Part shown: piece by piece, positions 52,143-59,597 of the stretch
How the letters are laid out: each line of letters starts with the position of its first letter
How positions within the stretch are numbered: position 1 is the stretch's first letter
Assembly: GCF_009857445.1 (NCBI RefSeq)
Contig: NZ_WWCN01000013.1
Location: forward strand, 160,590 to 224,589
Direction: 5' to 3'
DNA from: Duganella flavida
Lineage (GTDB): Bacteria; Pseudomonadota; Gammaproteobacteria; Burkholderiales; Burkholderiaceae_D
DNA: 64,000 bases
Translations under genes and position numbers: made by a program
The notes under the pieces: generated by a model
Database searches by the model: none
What the model was told of the DNA's origin: nothing
Seen by the model: only the letters and a program-made list of their open reading frames with translations

Positions 52143-52286
52143 CAAAAAGAAAGAGAAATCTTCAAAAATTTGATTGAAATCTTTCGATTGAATGATTAAC
52201 CGAATAACATACTTTCGTTTTCGTGGCAAAAGCGGCACAGGGCCGCCTATCATCACCATCAAACAACTTTCTTTTTGCTTTCGAAT

Positions 52287-52315
52287 TTGACATTTCGAAA
52301 ATTAAACCTTATTCT
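52287..52315 (+). promoter_or_regulatory. Sigma-70-like promoter for the agaS operon
   Basis: TTGACA (52287-52292), a 17-nt spacer, and TATTCT (52310-52315), giving a start near 52322 and a leader of about 23 nt. CTTTC pentamers overlap the -10 box and lie just upstream of the -35 box. Confidence 0.7.
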
Positions 52316-52344
52316 TTCTTCGACCTAACCAAGAAAATCTTTCG

Positions 52345-53481
52345 ATGACTACCTTATTCCAGCGTAAGACCGACGAATGGCGCAGCATCGGCGGCCTCGA
52401 TACCGCCGAAGAAATCGCCCACCAGCCAGCCCTGTGGCGTGAACTGGCGGCGCATCTCGGCCGCGAGCAAAGCCGCATCGCCGCCTTTCTCGGCGACAGC
52501 CTGCGCCACCCGCAGCAGCGCGTAATCCTGACCGGCGCCGGCAGCTCGGCCTACGTTGGCGAAATCATCGCAGACGAAATCAACGCAGCGTGGCCATGCC
52601 AGGTGCGCGCCATTTCGACCACCAGCCTGCTGACCCACCCTGCCCTGTATCTGGAAACCGGCGCGCCAACGTTGCTGGTGTCCTTCGCCCGCAGCGGCAA
52701 CAGCCCTGAAAGCGCCGCCGCCGTGCAGCTGGTGCGCGATCTGGTGCCGAACGCGCGCTTCCTCAACATCACCTGCAATGCGGATGGCGCGCTCGCCAAG
52801 CAAAGCGAAGGCGATGCCGACACCTTCAACCTGATGATGCCTGCGGCCAGCTGCGATCGCGGCTTCGCCATGACCAGCAGCTTCACCTGCATGCTGCTGG
52901 CAGCATTGAGCGTGCTCGATCCTGACTTCCAGCCGGAGCGTCTGAACAAGCTGGCCGACCTGGGCGAACAGGCAGCAGCGCAATGGTCTGCACCGGTGGC
53001 GCAACTGGCGGCGGAGCGCGTGTCGCGCGTGATTTATCTGGGCAGCGGCCCGCTGGAAGCACTGGCCAAGGAAGCCGCGCTGAAAATCATGGAGCTGACC
53101 GCCGGTGCGGTGATGACGATGGCGAACAGCGCTCTCGGTTTCCGCCACGGCCCGAAAGCAGCGGTAACGCGCGACACGCTGGTACTGCTGTTCCGCAGCG
53201 CCGATCCGCTGTCGCGCCGCTACGAACATGATCTGGTGGAAGAGCTGCGTCGCGATCAGGTGGCGGCGCACGTGCTGACCATCGGCGCAGGCGGCGAATT
53301 CGGCATCGACACGCCTTCGTGGCCGGATGCATGGCTGGCGCCTGTGTGGCTGCTGATGGCGCAGCAATATGCGCTGCATCAATCGGCGCTGCTGCAGCTG
53401 CGTCCCGATAATCCTTTCACCGGCGGCATCGTGAACCGCGTGGTTCAAGGCGTCACCATTTATCGCCATGACGAATTCTGA
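52345..53481 (+). CDS. agaS: AgaS, galactosamine-6-phosphate deaminase/isomerase (SIS domains)
   Basis: 378 residues, two SIS sugar-phosphate-binding domains (about 40-190 and 210-350). Signatures: RVILTGAGSSAYVGEII, LLVSFARSGNSPESAAAV and GFRHGPKAAVTRDTLV. AgaS converts galactosamine-6-P to tagatose-6-P and ammonia and is the main deaminase of the GalNAc pathway in E. coli and Shewanella. It is the first gene of the rightward operon, behind a strong promoter and CTTTC array. The ribosome-binding site is weak (AAGAAAA) and overlaps a CTTTC pentamer. Its 3' end overlaps the kinase gene by 14 nt. Confidence 0.92.
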   Translation: MTTLFQRKTDEWRSIGGLDTAEEIAHQPALWRELAAHLGREQSRIAAFLGDSLRHPQQRVILTGAGSSAYVGEIIADEINAAWPCQVRAISTTSLLTHPALYLETGAPTLLVSFARSGNSPESAAAVQLVRDLVPNARFLNITCNADGALAKQSEGDADTFNLMMPAASCDRGFAMTSSFTCMLLAALSVLDPDFQPERLNKLADLGEQAAAQWSAPVAQLAAERVSRVIYLGSGPLEALAKEAALKIMELTAGAVMTMANSALGFRHGPKAAVTRDTLVLLFRSADPLSRRYEHDLVEELRRDQVAAHVLTIGAGGEFGIDTPSWPDAWLAPVWLLMAQQYALHQSALLQLRPDNPFTGGIVNRVVQGVTIYRHDEF

Positions 53482-54415
53482 ACAACGCGGCTACCACGGC
53501 ATCGATATCGGCGGCACCAAGATCGAGCTGGTGGCGTTTGCCGAAGAAGGCCAGAAAATACGGGAAGTCCACCGCGAACGCATCGCCACACCGGGCACCG
53601 ACTTCGCCGCCTTCATCGCTGCGATACAAGACCTGATCGCGCGCGGCGACGATGCGCTGGGCCTGCGCGCGCCGGTCGGCATCGGCCTGCCGGGCGTAAT
53701 CGACAGTGTGACCGGCCGCCAGCTCAGCTCCAACGTGCCGGCGTTGAACGGCCGCCTGGTGGTGCAGTCGCTGGAAGAAGCATTGCAACGTCCACTTGCT
53801 GTCGGCAACGACTGCCAGTGCTTTGCGCTGTCCGAAGCGCAGGGCGGCGCAGCGGATGGCATGGCCACCATGTTCGGCGCCATCATCGGCACCGGCGCGG
53901 GTGGCGGCTACTGCGTCAACGGACGCCTGATGCGCGGCTCGAACGGCGTGGCCGGCGAATGGGGCCACTGGCCGCTGGCCGCGTCGCTGCTGGCGCCACA
54001 CGGGCTGCCGCTGGTCGACTGCCCTTGCGGAAGGAAAGGCTGCCTTGAGCGCTACGTCTCCGGTCCTGGCATGCAGCAGATGTACCGCCACTTCGGCGGC
54101 GGCGACGAAACGCCGCTGGCCATCGTCGCCCGCGCGCAAGGCGGTTCGTCCACGGCGCAGCAAACGCTGGACGTGCATCTCGACTTGCTGGGCCACGCGT
54201 TGGCCACGCTGGTGCTGACGCTCGATCCACACGCGATTGTGCTGGGCGGCGGCTTGTCGCAACTGGCGCACCTGTACGAAAAACTGCCTGCGGCGATGAA
54301 CCGCCACCTGTTCCCCGGCGTGCGCACGCCGCCGGTGCTGCCGCCCATGTTTGGAGATGCCGGCGGCGCACGCGGCGCCGCCCTCCTCGTTCGTCAACAA
54401 CTGAGCAACCAATAA
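53468..54415 (+). CDS. agaK: ROK-family sugar kinase, candidate GalNAc kinase AgaK
   Basis: 315 residues. N-terminal phosphate loop GIDIGGTKIELVAF, catalytic region NDCQCFALSEA with Asp, GAIIGTGAGGGYCVNGRL, the ROK zinc motif CPCGRKGCLERYVSG, and LVLTLDPHAIVLGGGLSQ for ATP. ROK kinases phosphorylate hexoses at O6. In this operon the expected substrate is N-acetylgalactosamine, since the porter here is not a phosphotransferase system and a kinase is needed. It overlaps agaS by 14 nt and agaZ by 1 nt (TAATG). Specificity for GalNAc over GlcNAc is inferred from context. Confidence 0.85.
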   Translation: MTNSEQRGYHGIDIGGTKIELVAFAEEGQKIREVHRERIATPGTDFAAFIAAIQDLIARGDDALGLRAPVGIGLPGVIDSVTGRQLSSNVPALNGRLVVQSLEEALQRPLAVGNDCQCFALSEAQGGAADGMATMFGAIIGTGAGGGYCVNGRLMRGSNGVAGEWGHWPLAASLLAPHGLPLVDCPCGRKGCLERYVSGPGMQQMYRHFGGGDETPLAIVARAQGGSSTAQQTLDVHLDLLGHALATLVLTLDPHAIVLGGGLSQLAHLYEKLPAAMNRHLFPGVRTPPVLPPMFGDAGGARGAALLVRQQLSNQ

Positions 54416-55758
54416 TGACCACCACTGATTCCCTGTCCCCCGTCCAGCAAATCATCGCAGCGCACCGCCGTGGCGATGCAGCCGGTTTGTACAGCGTGTG
54501 CTGCAGCCATCCGAGCGTACTGCGCGCCGCCATGCGCGTCGCCACCACTTACGAGACTGTGCTGCTGGTCGAGGCGACCTCGAATCAGGTCGACCAATTC
54601 GGCGGCTACACCGGCATGACGCCATCGCAGTTCGTCACCTACGTGCAGCAGATGGCGAGCGAACAAGGCTTCCCGCTGGAGCGCCTTGTACTGGGCGGCG
54701 ACCATCTTGGCCCCAACGCTTGGCAAGGATTGGACGCGACCACTGCCATGCAGCACGCCGAAACCTTGATCGCAGCTTACGCGTCGGCGGGCTTCCACAA
54801 AATCCACCTCGATTGCTCGATGCGCTGCGCCGACGATCCGCAATACCTGAGCGATGAAGTGATCGCCGCGCGTTCGGCGCGCCTGTGCATCATCGCCGAG
54901 CAGGCCGCAGAACAAGCCGGCCTGCCGCCGCCGGTGTATGTGATCGGCACCGAAGTGCCGATTCCCGGCGGCGAAGCTAATCTGGCCCAAGCCGGCGCTG
55001 TGACCGCGCCGCAAGCGGCCCAGCGCACGCTGGACGTCCACCGCAAAGCCTTCATGGACCAGAACCTGCACGACGCATGGCGCCGCGTGATCGCCATGGT
55101 GGTGCAGCCGGGCGTGGATTTCGACCATACACACATCCAGCACTACGATGCAGTGCAAGCGGCAGAACTGTCAGCCTTCGTCGCCAGCCAGCCCGGCATC
55201 GTGTTCGAGGCCCACTCCACCGACTACCAGCGTGAAACGGCGCTGCACCAGATGGTGCGCGACCATTTCGCCATCCTCAAGGTCGGCCCGGCCGCCACCT
55301 TCGCGTTGCGCGAAGCCTTGATGGCGCTGTGCCAGATCGAAGAAGAACTGGTGCCAGCGGGCCAGGTCTCGCGCCTGATGCAGGTGCTGGACGAAATCAT
55401 GCTGGCGCAGCCCAAGCACTGGACCAAGCACTACCCGGGCAGCAGCGCTGAACAGCGCCTGCTGCGCCGCTACGGCCTGAGTGACCGCTGCCGCTACTAC
55501 TGGGGCGAAGCGCCTGTGGTGGCTGCGGTAGAGAAGTTGGTCGCCAACCTTGATGCGCTGGAGATCCCGCTCTCGCTCCTGAGCCAACACTTGCCGGAAC
55601 AGTACCTGGAAGTCCTGCAAGGCCAACTGCCCGCCAAGGCCAACGCCCTGCTGGAACACAAAATCGGCCGCCTGCTGGCGCAGTATGCGCGCGCCTGCAA
55701 CCGCAACGCATCGGCGGACAGCAGCGAGCACGCTAGCAGCAGCGCTGCAATCTGTTAA
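54415..55758 (+). CDS. agaZ: AgaZ/KbaZ/GatZ-family tagatose-phosphate protein
   Basis: 447 residues with the GatZ/KbaZ signatures SVCCSHPSVLRAAMR, EATSNQVDQFGGYTGM, LVLGGDHLGPNAW, IHLDCSMRCADDP and YVIGTEVPIPGGEA. The family is annotated as the non-catalytic subunit of class II tagatose-1,6-bisphosphate aldolase, and has also been proposed to be a tagatose-6-phosphate kinase. Both roles fit the step after AgaS. The catalytic aldolase subunit (KbaY/AgaY) is absent from this locus. The C-terminal 15 residues are Ser/Ala-rich. It overlaps agaK by 1 nt. Confidence 0.9.
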   Translation: MTTTDSLSPVQQIIAAHRRGDAAGLYSVCCSHPSVLRAAMRVATTYETVLLVEATSNQVDQFGGYTGMTPSQFVTYVQQMASEQGFPLERLVLGGDHLGPNAWQGLDATTAMQHAETLIAAYASAGFHKIHLDCSMRCADDPQYLSDEVIAARSARLCIIAEQAAEQAGLPPPVYVIGTEVPIPGGEANLAQAGAVTAPQAAQRTLDVHRKAFMDQNLHDAWRRVIAMVVQPGVDFDHTHIQHYDAVQAAELSAFVASQPGIVFEAHSTDYQRETALHQMVRDHFAILKVGPAATFALREALMALCQIEEELVPAGQVSRLMQVLDEIMLAQPKHWTKHYPGSSAEQRLLRRYGLSDRCRYYWGEAPVVAAVEKLVANLDALEIPLSLLSQHLPEQYLEVLQGQLPAKANALLEHKIGRLLAQYARACNRNASADSSEHASSSAAIC

Positions 55759-55792
55759 GCTGCCATATTTGATAAATTAACAGCACAGCTTT

Positions 55793-56560
55793 ATGCGACA
55801 TACCAGTCAACGCCGCGCCTCGATTTTGCAAGCGCTCACCCAACACGGTTCGGTGCAAGTCAACGAACTGGTAGAGCAGTTGGGCGTTTCTGCGGTGACC
55901 ATCCGCACCGATCTTAGTGCGCTCGAATCCCAAGGCCTGGCCACGCGCAGCCACGGCGGTGCCACACTGGCGCGCACGCCGCCGACCGAACACACGGTGC
56001 CGCAAAAGGACGCCATCAACCACGAGCAGAAATCGCGCATCGGCGCCTATGCTGCGCGCATGGTGCAGCCGGGCGATAACATCATCATCGACTCCGGCAC
56101 CACCACCATTTCGCTGGCGCGCCATTTGCGCGAGGCGCAAAACATCACGGTGATGACCAACGGCCTGAATATCGCTTGGGAGCTGGCCGATGCACCGGGA
56201 GTGGACCTGATCCTCACCGGCGGCCTGCTGCGCAAGCAGTCGCTGTCGATTCAAGGCACGCAGGCCGAAGCCTGTTTGCAGGCCTACAGCTTCGATAAGC
56301 TATTCCTCGGCGTCGATGGTTTCGATTTGCAGTTCGGCGTCACCACCCACCATGAGGCGGAGGCCAGCCTGAATCACAAGATGGTGGAACGCGCCAAGAA
56401 AATCATCGTGCTGACCGACGCCTCCAAATTCGGCCGCGTGAGCCTGCACCGCATCGTGCAGCTGGACCGCGTGCATGCAGTCGTCACCGACGCCGCCATC
56501 AGCCCGGAATATCGCGACGGCTTGCTGGAAGCCGGTATCGAAGTCTTGATCGCGGAGTGA
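55793..56560 (+). CDS. agaR: DeoR-family repressor, candidate AgaR
   Basis: 255 residues. N-terminal DeoR helix-turn-helix (about 5-60; QRRASILQALTQHGSVQVNELVEQLGVSAVTIRTDL), then a sugar-phosphate-sensing domain with IIIDSGTTTISLARHLRE, VMTNGLNIAWELAD, LTGGLLRKQSLSIQG and LFLGVDGFD. It lies inside the GalNAc operon, 34 nt after agaZ. It most likely represses both divergent operons by binding the CTTTC array at 52088-52343 and is relieved by a pathway sugar phosphate. This is the known pattern for proteobacterial AgaR; binding here is inferred. Confidence 0.88.
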   Translation: MRHTSQRRASILQALTQHGSVQVNELVEQLGVSAVTIRTDLSALESQGLATRSHGGATLARTPPTEHTVPQKDAINHEQKSRIGAYAARMVQPGDNIIIDSGTTTISLARHLREAQNITVMTNGLNIAWELADAPGVDLILTGGLLRKQSLSIQGTQAEACLQAYSFDKLFLGVDGFDLQFGVTTHHEAEASLNHKMVERAKKIIVLTDASKFGRVSLHRIVQLDRVHAVVTDAAISPEYRDGLLEAGIEVLIAE

Positions 56561-56564
56561 CGCT

Positions 56565-57662
56565 GTGCTGAGTGGACGTATTCTTACCCCCGATGGCTGG
56601 ATCAACGGCAGCATCAGTTTCGACCAGCGCATCCTGCACATCCGCGAAGACAACAGCGCGGATAGCACGCTGACCATTATTCCCGGCTTTATCGACCTGC
56701 ACGTGCACGGCGCGGCTGGCGTGGACATCATGCAAGGCGGCGACGCCGGCGCCACCGTGGCGCGCGCGCATGCGAAGCACGGCACCACTGCCATGCTGGG
56801 CACCACCATGACGGCTACCGATAATTCAATCCGCCGCGCGCTGCGTGGACTGGCACCGACGATTGCCGACCGTCCGACTGGCGGTGCGCGCATGCTGGGC
56901 GTGCATCTGGAAGGTCCCTTCCTCAGCATCCACCGCCTTGGCGCGCAGCCTGCGGACGCGATTGCAGTCGGCAGCATGGACCTGGTGCGCAGCTATCACG
57001 AACTGGCGCCGGTACGCGCCATGACGATAGCCACGGAAGTGGAAGGCCACCTTGAACTGATCCCGCAATTGAATCAACTCGGTATCCGCGTGCAGATCGG
57101 CCATAGCAACGGCACTTACGAAGACGGCGTGGCCGCGCTGAAGGCCGGTGCTGCCGGATTTACCCATCTTTACAACGGCATGACGGGGCTAAATCACTAC
57201 AGGCCCGGCATCGTCGGCGCGGCGCTGGCGCACGCGGAGTACGCGGAAATTATCCCGGACTTGCAGCACGTCGAGCCGGGTGCAATCCGCGCTGCATTGC
57301 GCGCGATTCCGCGTTTATACGGCGTCACCGACGCCACTTCCGCCACCGGCATGCCGGATGGCGAGTATGGCCTTGGCAGCCAGCGCGTCTACAAATGCCT
57401 GGGCTGCGTGCGGCTCGCAACGGGATCGCTGGCCGGCAGCGTGCTGACGATGGACCAGGCGCTGCGCAATTTCGTCGGCCTCGGGCTGGACCTGGCCGAT
57501 GCATCGAATCGTTTGTCGCTCTACCCTGCCGACTACCTCGGCGAGACGGAACGTGGCCGCCTTGCGCCGGGCGCATGGGCCGACATTGCGGTACTCAACG
57601 CAGAATTACAACCGGTGGCCGTCTTCGTGGAAGGTGAAGCCATCGATCTAACCACCAACTAG
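56565..57662 (+). CDS. agaA: N-acetylgalactosamine-6-phosphate deacetylase
   Basis: 365 residues from GTG 56565 (GGAG about 10 nt upstream). Amidohydrolase superfamily, NagA/AgaA type: IPGFIDLHVHGAAGVDIMQG (metal His pair), GVHLEGPFLS (metal Glu), VQIGHSNGTYEDG, GFTHLYNGMTG and TDATSATGMPDGEY (catalytic Asp). Removes acetate from GalNAc-6-P to give GalN-6-P for AgaS. It is slightly shorter than typical NagA (about 380). It starts 4 nt after agaR and precedes the porter by 11 nt. GlcNAc-6-P is the alternative substrate, but context favours GalNAc-6-P. Confidence 0.9.
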   Translation: MLSGRILTPDGWINGSISFDQRILHIREDNSADSTLTIIPGFIDLHVHGAAGVDIMQGGDAGATVARAHAKHGTTAMLGTTMTATDNSIRRALRGLAPTIADRPTGGARMLGVHLEGPFLSIHRLGAQPADAIAVGSMDLVRSYHELAPVRAMTIATEVEGHLELIPQLNQLGIRVQIGHSNGTYEDGVAALKAGAAGFTHLYNGMTGLNHYRPGIVGAALAHAEYAEIIPDLQHVEPGAIRAALRAIPRLYGVTDATSATGMPDGEYGLGSQRVYKCLGCVRLATGSLAGSVLTMDQALRNFVGLGLDLADASNRLSLYPADYLGETERGRLAPGAWADIAVLNAELQPVAVFVEGEAIDLTTN

Positions 57663-57673
57663 CCGGAGACTCG

Positions 57674-59452
57674 ATGCAAGCACGCGCCATGGGATTTTTA
57701 TTGTTCATTGCAGGGATGGGTGGACTGCTTTACGGAATTGACGTTGGCATTATCGCGGGCGCGTTGCCTTATCTTGAATCGACGGCTTCAGTGGCGTGGC
57801 GTTTAAGTGCGCAGCAACTGAGTTTTATTGTGGCAGCGGTGCTGCTCGGCTCCGTGCTTTCTTCGTTGTTTGCGGGTGCGCTGGCCGACTGGATCGGCCG
57901 CCGCTGGGCGATGGTCTTGTCCGGCGTGCTGTTCACGCTCAGTATTCCCTTGATCGCGCTGGCCGATGGTTATCTGCCGCTGCTGCTGGGTCGCTTGCTG
58001 CAAGGCGTCAGCGGTGGCTTGATCGGCGTGATCGTGCCGCTGTACCTGGCCGAGTGCCTGCATGCGCGCCAACGTGGACGCGGTGCGGCTTTGTTTCAGC
58101 TGCTGTTGACCATTGGCCTTGTCGCCGCTGCCGTTATCGGTTTGATGCAGGCGAATTCGGTGGAAGCTGCCACCGCAGCGGCCCAGCATCTGGCGGAAGT
58201 GGAGCGCACCGCAGCGGTGTTTGCGGCCAAGGACCACGCGTGGCGCAGCATCTTCTGGTGGTGCCTGACGCCAGGTCTCGTGTTCACGCTGGGCGCCCTG
58301 CTGCTGGCGGAATCGCCACGCTGGCTGGCGCAACGCGGCCGCATGGAAGAAGCCCGCACCGCCCTGCTGCGCACCCGTCCCGCCGATGAGGCAGAGGCCG
58401 AGCTGCACGAAATCCAGCAAGTGCTGGCTCCTGCCGCAAGCAATCCATCTGCACCGCGCGCCAGCGATCCGCTGTTCAGCCGCCGCTACCTGCTGCCCTT
58501 TCTGCTGGCCTGCCTAATCCTTGCGCTGAACCAGGCCACCGGCATCAATTCCGTGCTGGCCTACGTGGTCAACATCCTCAATCAAGCCGGCCTGCCCGGC
58601 GCTACCGCCAACACCGCCGACGTCGCGCTAAAAGTGCTGAACGCCGCGATGACCATAGTCGCCGTGGTGCTGGTCGACCGTAAGGGCCGCAAATTCCTGC
58701 TGATGCTGGGCACCGCCGGCATCGTCACCGCGCTGGTCGCGGCCGGCCTGCTGTTCCGCAGCGTAGAAGGCGAACAGCGCGACGTCCGGCCTATGCTGCA
58801 AGCCCGCATCCAGTCCGACAACCTGTCGCTGCGCCTCGACCAAGCCACCCTGCAATCGTTCGGCGCCAGCGCAAACGGCGCACCGCGGCAGCTGACCGTG
58901 GCTTATTCCTACGGCCCATTCACCAACGTACAAACGCGCCGCAGCGACGACACTGCCCTGCCACTGCTAAACGTGAGCCGCGAAGACACCGTGCAGCCGG
59001 ACAGCGTGATCGGCGTGTTCTTCCGCAAGCTGCACCTGAATCCATTCGCCGATCCGGCCGAAGGCGCCAACGCGCCGCTGCGCATCGAACGCGCCGACAT
59101 TGCCGCCGTGCCGCCTGCGTCGCATGGCTGGTGGGTGGCGCTGGCCATGTGTTTGTTCGTGGCCAGCTTCGCGGTTGGTCCGGGCGTGTGCGTGTGGCTG
59201 GCGTTGTCGGAGCTGATGCCAACCCGCATTCGCTCCAACGGCATGAGCATCGCGCTGCTGGTCAACCAGTTCGTGTCGACCATGATCGCCGCCACCTTCC
59301 TGCCCACCGTCGGCCAGTACGGTTACGGCACCATGTTTCTGGGCTGGGCCGGCGCCACGCTGCTCTACTTCCTGACCGCCGCCTTCCTGCTGCCTGAAAC
59401 CAAAGGCAAGACGCTAGAAGAAATCGAAGCCCACTTCGCGCGCAAGGGATAA
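57674..59452 (+). CDS. MFS sugar porter with large periplasmic insertion
   Basis: 592 residues, sugar-porter subfamily of the major facilitator superfamily, inner membrane. Signatures: GGLLYGIDVGIIAGALPYL, ADWIGRRWAMV, GRLLQGVSGGLIGVIVPLYLAE, ESPRWLAQRGRMEEA, NQATGINSVLAYV, VLVDRKGRKFLL and PETKGKTLEEIEAHF. Typical members have 450-500 residues. Here about 125 extra residues (about 361-485) lie between helices 9 and 10, on the periplasmic side by family topology. They read as a soluble domain with PLLNVSRED and FFRKLHLNPFAD. As last gene of the operon it likely imports free GalNAc for the kinase. The role of the insert is unknown. Confidence 0.88.
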   Translation: MQARAMGFLLFIAGMGGLLYGIDVGIIAGALPYLESTASVAWRLSAQQLSFIVAAVLLGSVLSSLFAGALADWIGRRWAMVLSGVLFTLSIPLIALADGYLPLLLGRLLQGVSGGLIGVIVPLYLAECLHARQRGRGAALFQLLLTIGLVAAAVIGLMQANSVEAATAAAQHLAEVERTAAVFAAKDHAWRSIFWWCLTPGLVFTLGALLLAESPRWLAQRGRMEEARTALLRTRPADEAEAELHEIQQVLAPAASNPSAPRASDPLFSRRYLLPFLLACLILALNQATGINSVLAYVVNILNQAGLPGATANTADVALKVLNAAMTIVAVVLVDRKGRKFLLMLGTAGIVTALVAAGLLFRSVEGEQRDVRPMLQARIQSDNLSLRLDQATLQSFGASANGAPRQLTVAYSYGPFTNVQTRRSDDTALPLLNVSREDTVQPDSVIGVFFRKLHLNPFADPAEGANAPLRIERADIAAVPPASHGWWVALAMCLFVASFAVGPGVCVWLALSELMPTRIRSNGMSIALLVNQFVSTMIAATFLPTVGQYGYGTMFLGWAGATLLYFLTAAFLLPETKGKTLEEIEAHFARKG

Positions 59453-59500
59453 CGCACGGCACTAACGAATTCCGGAGGGAAATAACTGTTCCAGTTTTCA

Positions 59501-59516
59501 TGATGCACTTGCATCA
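59501..59516. promoter_or_regulatory. Small palindrome upstream of the giant glycine-rich gene
   Basis: TGATGCA-CT-TGCATCA is a perfect 7-bp inverted repeat, 82 bp before the ATG at 59598. Further down, ATCGACAT occurs twice (59547-59554 and 59561-59568). It could be an operator; no cognate regulator is identified. Confidence 0.35.
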
Positions 59517-59597
59517 TTTACGCATCACGGCGTTCCTGCGACAGTAATCGACATTGTCATATCGACATGATTTGTCTATTACTGAAAGGTCTGCATC

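Larger units (their letters stand above)
52088..52343. promoter_or_regulatory. Array of eight CTTTC/GAAAG pentamers, candidate AgaR operators
   Basis: Divergent control region. CTTTC starts at 52181, 52212, 52267, 52278, 52314 and 52339; its complement GAAAG starts at 52088 and 52149. Multiple CTTTC copies in varied arrangements are the published signature of AgaR control of GalNAc genes in proteobacteria. The copy at 52314 overlaps the rightward -10 box and that at 52339 sits 1 nt before the agaS ATG, suitable for repression. Those at 52088 and 52149 bracket the leftward promoter and start. Confidence 0.75.

Noticed and set aside
56565..57662. GlcNAc-6-phosphate deacetylase (nagA) with a chitin/GlcNAc locus
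   Set aside because: The neighbours are agaS, agaZ and an AgaR-type regulator with CTTTC sites; no nagB or chitinase is present, so the GalNAc branch fits better.
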